Assembly: GCA_027924585.1 (NCBI GenBank)
Contig: BSBM01000050.1
Span: forward strand, 4,030,001 to 4,094,000
Source: Larix kaempferi
Lineage: Eukaryota > Streptophyta > Pinopsida > Pinales > Pinaceae
Reading direction: 5' to 3'
Length of the DNA stretch: 64,000 nucleotides
Made by a program: the position numbers and the translations under genes. Each line of letters begins with the position of its first letter. The first letter of the stretch is position 1. The notes under the pieces were generated by a model. It saw nothing but the letters and a program-made list of their open reading frames with translations. It was not told the origin of the DNA and did not search any database. Shown one piece after another: positions 9,839 through 21,468 of this stretch.

Positions 9839-12542
9839 GATTGTTTCCTGATGTGTGAGGGTAGGAGATCATCGTATGGCTGATAGACATCATAAGTTCT
9901 TTCGTTTTCCATGGGTACGAGCATTGTGATGGAGGAGAGAAGGAACTGGTTGGAGATTGGAACACAAGCACTGTACAAACTGCAAGAACTAAAAATACAT
10001 TTTCTCAATGATGAATGAGGGATGATCTCAATATATGGATGAGGCAGGAATTCCCATGCTCATGTTGAGATATATGAATAATAATGAGGCCCGAATGGGG
10101 ACCTAAAAAATACATAGAGAACTTCTGTGTACAATGGTCCAGAGGGGACAAAAATCTAGGACATACTCATGGTCAGACCATGGATGATCTGAAGAACTGA
10201 TACATGCCAACAATGGAAGTCGTATTAAATGTGGTACCATAACAACTGATATTCTATTGAATTTGAACTAGGTACATGTGGAATCATATAACTGAAGTGC
10301 TTCCGAAAATTGTCGCCAAGTGCATCCCAGATATCCATGGGAACATTCAACTGGGGAGGTTCCAAAGTAGACTCTCCACTATGCTAGAGTCAAGGGACAT
10401 CTGGGGTCTTTGACTAATAACTGAAGGGACCAATACCCTGCACGAATCTCATCGGTACAATCAAGGTGTTGAAGTCGAGCACGTGAGAAACAACCACTCA
10501 GAGAGGTACTGATGACTCCTCTCAAAATGGTTCATAGGCACTCACCACTGATTGTGATGAGTCCAGGGAACAGGGACCTCTGGGTCTATCCTTTGGAATA
10601 GATGGGTTGGCATCGACAAAGGGAGACCATGCCAATACCAAGGCAATGATGTTTCCTTGATAGGAGCGCGAGGTGTACAACCAAAAGGTGATAGTATTGA
10701 TGGTGGGACTGACATACTTTGGGGGTGGGGAACAACTTGGGTTGCAGGGTGGGGGGGGGACTCAAACTTCCTTTGTTCAAAGTAAGATGGCATGGCTAAA
10801 TTGGAAGCATATAAAACTAACTTGAGAGGAATGGATTGTAGATTTAGGGATCAGGGACTGTGACTGCAATGGGAAAGACTCAGGGGGACAAACTGATGAA
10901 TGATATCAGGAAACTCTAACTGTGGCATATCGCAGAATACTCTGAGAAAAGGAGGCCATACTGGGGGTGTTACCATAATGTGGGGACTAGATGTGATCTG
11001 ACATGGCGCCGAAAGGAACCGTTGGGACCTTCTTCATGTTTTTTGGGAAGCTTGAAGAAGAGAGAGAAGTGTGCTAAAAAATGGTACTGTCGTGTGGATT
11101 TGTACGAGCCCAGGACAGTTCATGCTCGTAAGTGCTTTCAATTTTAAGGAGTCTGAAAGCGATAAGAAGACTCTAAAATAGTGGAATGGTACTGTCGTGG
11201 GGATTTCTACGATCCCAGGACGATGATAGCTCGTGGTTGTTTGCATTTTTAGAGAGTCTGAAAACAGTAAGAAGACTCCAAGGGGGTTCTTTTTCGTGTG
11301 TTAGTCTCCAAAGCCCGAAAAAGAATAAAAGGATGCAATTAAGAACTCTTCTAGCCGATGTGACTAGAGTACTAATTTTTTGTAATTAGTATACAAGGTC
11401 TGGAAAAGGGTTAAACTTATACCAGGTAGACTCCCTTTTAGATACTTTTTGCGAGCATGAAAGGAAGCAAGATTGCTTGGCGATATTTTCATTCTTTTAG
11501 GAGTTAGAAAAGAGCTTAACAGAAACTCCCTAAGTTCCTTTTTCGTAAAGGAATTGTTCGGCCTGAAAAAGGGATAAAATTATACCGAACTAAAGTAATA
11601 GCCAAGCAAGGAGGAAGTGTTCAATCGAGGGACAACTATGTCAACCAAGAACAATGGTGGGGGGGACACTGATGGGGCCTCCTTGCAGGTTGATGAGTGG
11701 TGGAAAAATAACGCAATAACTGCAGTATGGATGGAGGGGAGGGCTCATGGATAGGCCATGATGCAAAAATCGGTAAGAAATGACGGCAGTTGATGTGGCA
11801 TGCAAATCGAGGTGGCAAGGTGTGTGGAAGAAATGTCGAAATTGTTTTTTGGTGAGAGTGAGAAAGGATCTCCAGCGTCATCAGGAGTTCAGAAAACTGA
11901 ATCCGATGGTATAAAATTGCCAAAAAATGATAATGGTCGATGTGGAACGCAAATCAAGGCGATGAGGGGTGTGAAAAAGACCCGAAATATATGAGGGTGA
12001 GGGCAAGAACTGATCTCAAGCATCATTACAAGTGCGGAAAACTGAATCCAGCGATATAAAGAATGTCAAAAACTAATAACGGCCGATGTGGCACGCAAAT
12101 TGAGGCAACAATGGGTGCTAGAAAAATCTTGAAATAAGGGTCGGTGAATTCGAGAAATGGTCTCGGCCACTGCAAAGGTCGCGCTGTGCTAAATCTAGTG
12201 GTATCAACGGTTTGGAAAACGGACATGGTATGACCCTGGAATGGCCATAACAAGAATTGGTCGAATGTCTATAAATAGTAAGTGGACCCATAGTGACATG
12301 TGTCATTTGTACGATTGAGTTTGATAGGAGAATTGAATGAACCAGAGGTATTTTGGCATTTGCGGGAGAACCGACTGGTGGATTTTCATTCTGCGAGTTG
12401 CAGGTAACCCTATTAGCCCTTATCATTGATGTTATTTTGTTTTTGGGGGGGAATTGGTCCTCGGGAGAGGTGTACCAACCACACTGGGTGACCATGGTGG
12501 TAAAGCATGAGTTCCGATGCGCTTTGCGTGCTCCGGAGGGTG
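9839..12542 (-). other. Element G 3' non-coding tract
   Basis: No gene is recognised. The segment 11040-11600 contains repeated phrases: GGTACTGTCGTG.GGATTT.TACGA twice (about 11080 and 11193), and .AGAGTCTGAAA. followed by AGACTC. The same kind of sequence occurs at 54130-54199 and 60471-60900, so this tract belongs to a diverged family found twice in the window. Its many open frames are short and overlapping. Confidence 0.55.
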
Positions 12543-12790
12543 GCATTGGCTCTCATAACCACACTTACCGAGCGCGACTATGGATCCCACAATCACGCTT
12601 TCCGAGCGTGGCTATGGCTCCCACAGCCGCACTCCGAGCATGTTTATGGATCCCATAGCCGCGCTTATCGAGTGCCACTGTGGCTCCCATAGCTGCGCTC
12701 CAAGCGCGTCTGTGGATCCCACAGCCATGCTCTGGAGCACGACTGCGGGCCCCACAGTTGCACTCGGGAAGCATGCTTTTCGAGGAGAAA
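12543..12790. repeat. ~32-34-bp GC-rich minisatellite
   Basis: About seven imperfect copies of a unit built around ATGGATCCCACAGCCGCGCT..CGAGCG. GGATCCCA and GGCTCCCA alternate between copies. It lies just upstream of the antisense PMD ORF and causes overlapping alanine- and cysteine-rich open frames on both strands, which I do not treat as genes. Confidence 0.75.
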
Positions 12791-12931
12791 AGCACGCTCT
12801 GTATCGCACATGTGGGGTATAGGTGCCTCGGAATGTGTGTTGTGGTGCCATTTTGTTGGTGCATCGATCCAGAGGAGATCGATGGAGTATTTTATGTGGT
12901 TCTAATGAGATTTCATTTTGTGGTTGGTAGG

Positions 12932-13748
12932 ATGTTGAAGGTGACATGGAGAGAGCACGTTATGCCGGAGGACCTTTTGAGAGTCATCCAACGGGATCAT
13001 CATGAAATTTTCGCAGGTGCCCTTTATGCATTCAACATCTCTGTTGCTAAATAGGTTGGTTGGGTTTTGGGACCTAGACATTGAGGCGTTCATGATCCAA
13101 GGTGAGAGATTGGATCTCACCCTGTCAAATGTATATTTTTTGACTGGATTGCCCTATTCTAGTAGAATGGTGGATACTCGGCCTAGGAGGTCAAGGGAGG
13201 TGGATATGGAGGAGATGTTGGATAGGCATTGTTATCTGGGTTCACGTATGCATGCGGATGCACTATTGGTGTGTGATTTGCAAGAGCTGGAGACCCGAGC
13301 GATCGCGTCATGCATGGTGCATGTATTGGGATCGCAGGCTCCCCACCGAGTGTCGGGAGGGAAGATGATGTTGATTGAGTGGGTGTTAGCAGGGACCTAC
13401 TATGCATGGGGTCAGATGTACCTCGTTGTTGTTCATCGGGAGCTGAGCAAGGTGTGGAAACTCGAAGGGGATTTCTGCTATGATTCTTTTTTGTGTTGTT
13501 TCTTTTTTGAGTGGGTTCCTACACTGTGGCCTCACGTGCCTATCCAAGATGGAGGACTAAGGGAGCCGTAGATGGTGCGGTGGGGGGAGATGATGGTCCG
13601 CGGTGGTGGTGAGGTTGTTGGATGATATTTTAATGGAGATTTGTTTAGGCAGTGGATGCAGAATCATATGCCTATCCTGATTGATGACTACCCGTACCGA
13701 GTTATGGACTACCGGGGGGATCCTCAGCTGCTGCGGCCTCCTAGATAG
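12932..13748 (+). pseudogene. Plant mobile domain (PMD)-like ORF, antisense to G pol
   Basis: The reading starts at the ATG at 12932 (MLKVTWREHVMPEDLLRV), shifts frame near 13054, continues to 13571, then runs in frame through a TAG and a TGA to about 13748 (DDYPYRVMDYRGDPQ). Recognisable blocks are FMIQGERLDLTLSNVYFLTGLP, LETRAIASCMVHVLGSQ and LIEWVLAGTYYAWGQMYL, as in PMD-like proteins carried by plant gypsy elements. Its strand is opposite to G pol, like the antisense ORFs known in Tat elements. The role of these proteins in the elements is unknown. One shift and at least two stops make it a pseudogene. It could instead come from a separate insertion, but it sits exactly where Tat elements carry extra ORFs. 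Confidence 0.65.
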
Positions 13749-14647
13749 GTCTAGGGGCCATATGGTACATATTCATTTTGGATTATTCTTAGCCTATCAT
13801 GTTGTATAGTTACTTGATAGTTTTATGATGATAGCTAGATATGTTTGATGATGTTGACCATTTTGGTGTTGGTTCTTGCAGATGTGGGACCACAGTCGCC
13901 ACGGGGGCATCAGGACTGCAGGGGTCGCGTAGTGAGGGAAACCCCACTTGATCGAGGGGAGGTATGACAACATGATGCCGATGTCACATTAGAGTCCTTA
14001 CGGGTCATCTTTGATTGGTTTCTAGTCGGGGTAGTAGATGAGGGTTGGCGGGATTTAGACTAGGAGCTTCTAGATACTTGCTACGATGCTCCATGGGAGT
14101 GGAGAGCTATCTTGAGGCAGGTTTTTGTATTGGTGGAGGAGAGGAGGGCTTGAGACTAGTTGGACGCTCGTGCATTTGATGAAGAGTATCCAGAGGAGGA
14201 GTGAGGAGAGGATGAGTCAGCAGTAAAGGTAGAGGCTGCAGGTGACGATGAGGACACGGACCAAGGGGAGGACTCTTATTAGACAGTTTATGGGATACCC
14301 CCAATGCCAGTGAGCATATGGGGATGTTTTTGTATATACAACTAATATCATATGGGTAGGATACTATTGGGGATCCTCAATGTATGTTTTGTATAGATGG
14401 GTGTTGAGGGCACCCATGAATTTTTATGACGATATGGTATATATACATGCACATGGATGCATTTTTGTATGATATAGTCTCGTATGCACGGGGATGCACA
14501 TTTGGCGTTGTCTGTTTTTTGTTGCACGCGGATGCAATTTTTATGTTGTTTATATGCACGTGGATGCAGTATTATGATGGATTCTTTTTGTTGTTTCTAT
14601 GGTTTTTAGATGCCTATATGATGTTATGATGATGTATGGTTAATGTC
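13749..14647. other. Non-coding tract of G with short TGCACG.GGATGCA repeats
   Basis: A forward continuation of the PMD transcript is possible: a pyrimidine-rich stretch ending TTCTTGCAG precedes ATGTGGGACC near 13880, but it soon hits stops. Between about 14447 and 14570 the phrase TGCACG.GGATGCA occurs four times at 32-38 base spacing. Confidence 0.4.
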
Positions 14648-15085
14648 CTACATGGTTTGGTTGATGTGCCAGTCTAGAATGTTGTTAGCCATTTGATCTG
14701 CCACACTCTTTTGATTTCTTGGGACATGAGTGAATGTAATGGATTCAAATTGTCTAATCATTTGCTTAGTGCGCAGGAAATTTCTAAAGAGGCTGGGATC
14801 ACGTACCTGGTAACAATTGTTGAGTTGGGAGACAAGAAGCTGGGAGTCTAGGAACATACGAAGGTGACTTATAACCATCTGGAGGGAAGCAGTTATGAGA
14901 CTGGTCACAGCATCGTACTCAGCCTGGTTATTAGTAGCAGCACCTATGCACACTCCATCCAGGTGGATCAGCTCGTGTCAGGGGGAATACAGTACCCAAG
15001 CTACAGAGGCAAGGTTTGGGGACCAGCGACTTGCACCATCGGCAAAACCGACATATGGTGGTGGAAATGTATCCATATGTGATCA
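14648..15085 (-). pseudogene. Second RNase H domain of G, downstream of integrase
   Basis: The minus strand gives YVGFADGASRWSPNLASV, then after a one-base shift GAATNNQAEYDAV, FLDSQLLVSQL and HVPRNQKSVADQMAN. These hold the RNase H carboxylates: Asp in FADG, Glu in QAEYD, Asp in LDSQ and a last Asp in VADQ. NNQAEY and the DSQLLVSQ block resemble the archaeal-type RNase H found in Tat elements. The ordinary gypsy RNase H is at 16655-17277, so this is an additional one. It lies after the integrase stop (15176), not between RNase H and integrase as I recall for described Tat elements. One frameshift makes it non-functional. Confidence 0.75.
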
Positions 15086-15175
15086 TGCATGGGAAACAAA
15101 ATGTGAGGGCTTGTAAAAAATGTAAAAAAAAAAGGAATAAATATGTACAACAAGGACTAGTGGGTACCAAAAGTG

Positions 15176-16654
15176 TTATGGGCATAATCGTTTGAGGTAC
15201 AACCCATTCCGAGGGTTGCACAGGGGGTTTCCTTCAAAATTGGTGAGGATGTATGCCCCATGTACTAGGAAGGTGTGTACAATATATGCACCTTTCCACA
15301 TGGATTCAAACTTTCCTTTACCCATTTTATCGTGTTCTTAGTCATAGACGAGGACAAGGTCTCCTTCCTGAAAATTGCGCAGGTGAACATGTTTATTGTA
15401 GATCGCTTTGGAGCGGTTCTTAGCAGCCTCAATGGTCTAGAGGGTTGTTCGGCGATCTTTCTTGGCCTGTTCCAAAAGGATTAGGTGTTGTTTGAGTGGG
15501 GAGGTATCGGGTAGGATTTTGACAGCGATATGGAGGGAGGGAATCTAACATTCAATGGGAAGGACAAATTCAACGTCGTGGACTAAGTGGAAAGGGATGA
15601 AACCCATGGCAGTCTTAGTGGATGTATGATAAGCCCAAAGTGTTGGAAACAACATGTGATTCCAGTTGGACTTATGATGATCTATGGTACGTTGAAGAAT
15701 GGTCTTCAGTATTTTGTTGATATCCTCTACCTGGCCATTCCCTTGAGGGCAATAGGCGGAGGCGTATTGATGTTTGAATTTTAGAAAGATAGACAACTCC
15801 TTCTAGACGGAGTCTTCAAAGTGTTTTCTGTGGTCAGAAACAAGTTGTTGTGGGACCCCGAAATGGGTAATGACGTGATTGAAAAAGAAACGAACTGCAG
15901 TGTTGGATTTGCAGTTGAACGTGGGCATGGCCTTGGCCCACTTAGTAAAGTAATCTACAGCTACAATGATATATTTGTGGCTGCCTACCGAGGGAGGGTT
16001 ACATTCCATGAATTGGATGGCCCATTTGCAGAAAGGGCCAACAGTGACGACTGGATGGAGGGGGGCGGGTGGGGTCCTTGCCTTAGGGGCGAAGAGTTGG
16101 CAGTTACAAAAATGATTAAATGCAGTGAAGCAGTCGGTGAAGAGAGAGGGCCAAAAATATTCGGTGCGAATAAATTTTTTGGAGGTGGCCATCCCTGAGA
16201 AGTGGTCGCCACAGGATTCGCTATGAAAATCATTAAGAACTTGTTCAGCCTCATCTTGGGTGAGGCAACGACGTAGAATGGTGTCAATACCGTGACGGTA
16301 TAACACATCTCCAAGGAGAAGATAACGTGAGGCATGATGGCGTATGCATAAGTTCCCATCACAGTCAAGGTAGGGCCGGAACTTCTGAGTGCGAAGGTAT
16401 ACCAAGATATCGTGGTACCAAGGGTCATCTGAGGAGATGACAAATAAATTTTCGTCAGGAAGACTGGTATTGATGGGGGTTGAATTGGACGATGATGGTA
16501 AGTCTGTCATGAGTTGAGCCAATGCGAGGGCCTTGACACTCTTGGGTGTCATAAACGTGAGGTGATGCTCTTGGAGGATGATGACCCACTTAGCCACACG
16601 GCCTTGTAGGAGGCGGTGACTCAAAAGGTAAACCATAGGATTAGAGTCGACCAC
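15176..16654 (-). pseudogene. Element G integrase
   Basis: Two open pieces (15803-16654 and 15545-15796) plus a C-terminal stretch to the stop at 15176. The zinc region is FHSESCGDHF...HFCNCQ, with the first Cys of the C..C pair changed to Phe. In the core, WAIQFME has Gln where the first catalytic Asp (WAIDFxG) should be. The second Asp (VSDHRKHF) and the Glu (GQVEDINKIL) remain. The C-terminal GPF-like domain is seen in EGDLVLVYD and KGKFESMWKG. Loss of a catalytic Asp and a frameshift mean it is inactive. Confidence 0.8.
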
Positions 16655-17277
16655 AACAGTAGTCTAGCTCAGTAATATATAGTGGTGGACTTTTTGCACA
16701 AAGAAAATGATAGTCAGGGCCAACTTCTCTTGTTGGGGATAACACAACTGTGGGCCAGATAGGGTCTGAATCACATTGTAGATTACGTGTTCTTTCCACG
16801 TACTATCTTCTTGAACTAGTACCCTAGAGACGATGTATTCGAACGCCGAAAAATACAGGATAAAATCCTTTGAGAAATATGGGGGGGAGATTAGTGGGGC
16901 ATTAGTTAAGGTTGTTTTAAGGGCTAAAAAGGTTTCTTGTGCTTGTTCATCCCAAACAAATGGGATGCGGGTACGAAGTAAGTGGAGAAAGTCATGGACT
17001 GTCATGGCATATTCAGGAACAAAGCGGCGGAGAAAGTTGGCTCTCCCTTGTAAAATTTGTAACTGACGTATGGTGCGGGGGGAAGGGAGGTCCAAGATGG
17101 CTTGAACTTTTAAAGGGTAAACGGTTATCCCTTTCTGCGACATGATGAATCCTAACAATTGGCCCGCAGGAATGCAAAAGATGGACTTGAGGGGGTTCAA
17201 GCGGATTATGTATTTGCGACAACGCAAGAAGACTTGCCGGAGGTCATTTAGTTGGTTAGACCGTTTCTTTGAGCATG
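16655..17277 (-). pseudogene. Element G RT thumb and gypsy RNase H
   Basis: Open on the minus strand from 17277 with CSKKRSNQLNDLRQVF, NPLKSIFCIPAGQLLGFI, then the connection (QILQGRANFLRRFVPEY, FVWDEQAQETFLALK) and a gypsy RNase H remnant (FILYFSAFEYIVSRVLVQED, AKWVIILQEH in the next piece). The first RNase H Asp is not intact: the usual YxDAS is read as YFSAF. It continues the palm piece at 17991-18895 across a solo LTR. Confidence 0.75.
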
Positions 17278-17282
17278 CCATG

Positions 17283-17985
17283 TGTAAAATCTCAAGCACA
17301 GTTGAATCTAGCTACTGTGGATTCCTCACTGGTGAAAGATTGCACAACATTTGCAAGAATTAGCATAAAAAATTTAAATGAATGAAGAACAATACACATG
17401 AATTGGTGAATAATGTCAATATTATTAACTGTCCAACCTTAACAAAGGTTAAGAACACCCATATATACAAATCTGGAAGAATTCGAATCCATCTGGAGTG
17501 TTCACACTGATCTAGCTTAGAAAAAGCTCAAACCCCCCTAGGTTGACCAAAATATCCCAAACCATCCCAAACTGGTTCGAATCTGCAGTGTGAATGCTGG
17601 GAATGACTGGACAGGCCCATGTGACCTCACACATGTGAAGAAACTGGTTGGTTAGAGGTTTGGAGTCTAAAATTGGTCAAAAATGTGACAAAACAAGGCA
17701 AGATTGTCCACAAAGAGAGCAAATGCGCCCTAGGTAGAAGAGAAGCATGCTGAGTGCATTAAATGACCTGAGGAGGGCGCTCTAGGCATGCTGAGTGCAT
17801 TAATTGCCCTGGGGAGCGCTCCACTTAGCTGGTTTGACTCAGCACTTGTTCACATTTGCTATCTAGTTCATGATAATTGACCATTTAGTAGCTAATCAAC
17901 TTAGGGATGTAATCATTAATCACTTGGGCTAATTAATCATCATTAATAAATGATTAATGTACATAGGTGGAAAAATGTTCTAACA
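17283..17985 (-). repeat. Solo LTR inside G reverse transcriptase (703 bp)
   Basis: It starts TGTAAAATC and ends TCTAACA, so on the minus strand it reads TGTTAGAA...TTTTACA. It is flanked by a perfect 5-bp duplication CCATG (17278-17282 and 17986-17990). Removing the LTR and one duplication joins the RT frame as YLDDLM-ACSKKR. It holds no coding sequence and no partner LTR, so it is a solo LTR left by LTR-LTR recombination, probably copia-like from its ends. GCATGCTGAGTGCATTAA occurs twice inside (about 17747 and 17787). Confidence 0.85.
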
Positions 17986-17990
17986 CCATG

Positions 17991-18895
17991 AGGTCATCTA
18001 GGTACACCAGGATGATGTGATCCAGGTCATGGAATCAATATTTCATGGCTCGTTGGAAAGTGGTGCCTGCATTTTTAAGACCAAATGGCATGACCCGATA
18101 GGAAAAGGTGCCCCATGGGGTAGTGAAAGAAGTTTTATATTGGTCTTCTTTCCGGATGTGTGTTCGGTTGTATCTGGAGAAGTCGTCCATGAAGGAGAGG
18201 ACTTCATGTCCCGCACAAGCATCAACGAGCTGGTTGATGAAGGGAGTGGGAAAATTTTCTTTGGGACATGCATGATTAAGATCACAAAAATCCGTACAGA
18301 CACGGAGAATGCCCTGTTTTTTATTGACGGGTATAGGGTTGGAAACCCAAGTAGTGTAAGCGTTAGGATAGATAAACCCGGATTTTTGCAGCTTCTCAAT
18401 CTCGATTTTGACTGCGGGTAGTTTGGACGGGTGAATTGGTCTTTTCTTTTGGCAGATGGGTGTGACCTCGGGCCATGTATCAATGTGGTGTTCGACGATG
18501 GCGGGGTCTAAATCGGGAATCTTGGTATAAGACCAAGCAAAGACATCCCGAAACTCTTGGAAAAGATTCTTGTATTCCTCGATTTCGTGTTCTATATAGG
18601 AGGTACCCAATGTGATGAGTTTGAGTGTACCAGGTGTGACGCAAATATCATCCTGTATGGTAGGTGATATATTGGCCATGTTGCCTTCTTCGAAGCCATC
18701 AGGGGCAGGAATAGGGTTCTTGAACCAGTCAAAATTCTTGGGGAGAAAGTCCTTTGTTGCGATTGAGAACTGAGTGGTCGTAGAAGTGGAGGCATTCTTA
18801 GGAATAAAATAAGACCGATGATGCATGTCATCCCATGGGTAATCAGGTGCAGTAAGTGCCTCTAGTATCTCCTTGTCACTTCGAAAGTACTGCAT
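17991..18895 (-). pseudogene. Element G reverse transcriptase, fingers and palm
   Basis: The open part 18035-18895 carries SFMDDFSRYN, FSYRVMPFGLKNAG and TTFQRAMKY, then a TGA, then FHDLDHIILVYLDDLM with the YLDD catalytic motif. An N-terminal lead (EYKNLFQEFRDVFAWSY) precedes it. It matches Ty3/gypsy RT of the Tat type. The one internal stop and the solo LTR at 17283 inactivate it. Unit 2 of the tandem duplication contains only its N-terminal end (42138-42307). Confidence 0.85.
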
Positions 18896-19680
18896 GGAGA
18901 AATCGGTCGAGGAGGGGTTATATCAATATGCTGGGGATGATATGTGTCCATCTGCTGTGGAAATCATGTACATGGTATTGATCTCTTTCGAGGAGGAAGA
19001 TGTTGGGGGATGAATTTCCTCAATGGTAGTAACGGACGTTTCTAGGTCGGAATGAGTTAGTTCATAGAGAACCAATCTGTATTCCGGGAGATCCGGGAAA
19101 TGGTGCGAGTAATGGCTGTATATTCTACATATGGCACATGCATGGTTGGTGCACAGTGCCTTGTTGCGCTGATGGGCTGGGGGGTTCAGCTTGACCACTG
19201 GAATGTTGGGGTCGTCATCCAAAGTCTTCATATGTTCTTGAAGATTGGGTAGATGTGGGCAGTTGTGGGTGGCATGGCCCAAATCATCACATAGGGAGCA
19301 CTTAGGGGTTGCACATGGTGGTGGTTGAGGTACCACGGGTTTTGTTGCTAGTGGGGTTGTATAGGTTTGTGGGCCTCTGCCCCTCGTTCTTCTCGATGGT
19401 GGAGGGGAAGTTTTCGTTGTAGAGGTGGATGCCATACCAGGAGGTGGGCGGTTAGAGGTGTTGATAGGTTGGATAGGTTGGAGAACAACTTGTGGTGTTG
19501 GGGGAGGGGTGGGGGCGGGTAAATACCAGATGGGTAGACCTAGGGTTAACCTGGGAAGGTTTAGAGTGGCGATAACTGGGGTACTAATTACTCCAGAAGG
19601 TGGGAATAAGAAAGGAATCGTATGGATGGGGGTTGCTCAAATGTGGCTAGGGACAGTTGGAGGTTGAGGTATCAAAGGTA
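18896..19680 (-). pseudogene. Element G protease-RT linker with two zinc knuckles
   Basis: A proline-rich stretch is followed by CSLCDDLGHATHNC, a full CX2CX4HX4C knuckle, and then by CAICRIYSHYSHHF, a second knuckle whose last Cys has become Phe. The frame 18923-19435 is open in this copy. In the second copy (42335-43087) it is open for 250 codons. Zinc knuckles normally sit at the end of gag, so their place between protease and RT is unusual. A TGA lies between this piece and the RT lead near 18925. Confidence 0.7.
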
Positions 19681-20410
19681 GCTATGGGTTGGGCACTATT
19701 TGGTTGGATGAAATGGTGCATAGATCAGACACCTCTGTTGGTGGTGGTGGAATGGACCAAAAAGTAGACTTCATGGGAGTCTCGTAGTATACTCCAGGTC
19801 CTACCGAAGATAGTGATGAAGGAGGTGTACTCGGAACGGGTTGTTCAACCATGGGAAGAACATTTTCCGGGGCGGCTGGGGCATTCGGGTCATAGTACAT
19901 GAGTTGGTCAACCTTAACAATTCGCCCCTCATGGGGGAACATCATAATGCGGAAAACGAAGGAAGCAACAACTTTCATGGTGTACACATAGCTCCATCCG
20001 AGCAGGAGGTTATAGTCAAGTTATGCATTCATTACTTCAATGTCAATGAGTATGGTTTTCCTAGCTAACTGAACTGGTACGTTAGCCAAGAGGCCCTAAG
20101 GTTGAGCGGAGCAGTATTCGTAGCCTCATAGGGAGGATGTAGATGGTTGTAACGTAGGAGATCCTAGCTTTTTCCATACGAATGAGGACATGACGCAGGT
20201 GGAGGCACCTTCATCAATGGTGCATCGATGAATAACACTATTTCGGATGGAGACCAAAACTTGAAATGCTAATGTGGATGGCATGTGAGGCTCAGATTGG
20301 TCCAAATCGAAAGCCATCATTCGTGATTTGGAGGGGTCTATGGCCCCAATAACAGATAATAAAGTCATGCATTGGGTAGGACAGTTCTTTAATACCTCAA
20401 GAGCTGACAT
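19681..20410 (-). pseudogene. Element G aspartic protease
   Basis: The piece 20126-20410 carries IRNSVIHRCTIDEGASTCVM, with D-E-G in place of the usual D-T/S-G, then VWKKLGSPTLQPS. The piece 19682-19987 carries MYTMKVVASFVFRIMMFPHEG, the family's C-terminal block. Between them the frame is broken. IDEGAST is a variant I associate with plant Tat-like polyproteins. Its function would be cleavage of the polyprotein. Confidence 0.7.
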
Positions 20411-21468
20411 AGCAGTGGGGGATTGGGAAAGATCATCCAGGATATTATAGTTGGGAGCGGTGCGTGCATTGGGATTATTATTGATGCGTCATAGGGGGAA
20501 ACGAGGAGCTTTAGGGGCCCCATCGTCGTGTGTGGGGGGTATGCATAATGACTTATCTGTGGGAAGAGAATTAGCAGCCGTATTGGTGGGGATGGTTTCG
20601 GGGGTGGGGCCATATTGGTTTCGACGCGTTTGGAGATTGACATAGGTTGATGACATCATAAGAAGATGATGGGTACTCGAATCCATCAGTTGATTGGTAT
20701 GTGCATCGTATGTGATCTGTTGTGGTGGGGGTGTGGTTCCTTGAGGAGGAACCAAGGGTTGGGTATTTACCACTCCTTGCATGGGCAAGGGTTTTTGCAA
20801 CACCATGGGAGGTGGCTGGGGATTGGGTTGTGCAGATGGAGCAGCCTATCCTTGGTGTTGGGCGTCATCTGTCCAAAGTTGATGGGCACGCTCCAAATGT
20901 GGACAAGTGTGTGTGTAGTGGTCGTAGAGCCCACATATAGAACAAGGATGGTTCATTCATAGATTGGGATTCTTTCCCTGATGAGGTGGTATGTCAAGGT
21001 TTTGGTTGGCTGGGGCGGAATTATTGTTATTTGGGGGGTTTGGTTGTTGACTTCCTTGATCTTATGGTTGGTTGTTCCTCCGATTACGCCCTCTCCCCCT
21101 CTTTTGCTAGACTTGCTGGTTTTGTTGAGCAGTTTGGTTTTGTTGGGCATAAAATTTCCCTTGGGGGTTGGGAGGATTCTATTGTTGAGCAGGTGGTGGG
21201 GCTTCCTGCTGAGGGTAGTAACCGGGAGGTGCTTGAAGTTGAGCCGGTGCTGGGGGGGTCTACAACAGATGGTAAGATGAAGGAGCTTGTGGCTGCGCAA
21301 TTGGGGCTTGAGGAGGATAATAAGTCGACTAAAATTGGGGTTGTGAGTGTGTGGACGGAGCCGGTTTATGATAATAATTGGCAGGTACCGTAGGAGGGTT
21401 GTAAGTTGGAGGTGCGTGGCCATAACACTGCAGTGGACATGACGGTCCATGGATGTGAGGAGGTCGAG
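20411..21468 (-). pseudogene. Element G gag C-terminal region with zinc knuckle
   Basis: A low-complexity Pro/Gln/Thr-rich region in several shifted frames, then the knuckle C-SI-C-GLYD-H-YTHT-C at about 20890-20950 on the minus strand, followed by PHLERAHQ. This is the nucleic-acid-binding end of gag. The glycine- and valine-rich open frames on the plus strand here are shadows. Confidence 0.65.

Noticed and set aside
14377-14629. CRISPR-like spaced TGCACG.GGATGCA repeats
   Set aside because: Only four short, imperfect copies in plant retroelement DNA; no array structure.
20953-21450. 165-codon minus-strand frame and the plus-strand frames over it
   Set aside because: Low-complexity C-terminal gag sequence read in the wrong frame; the knuckle and capsid lie in other frames.
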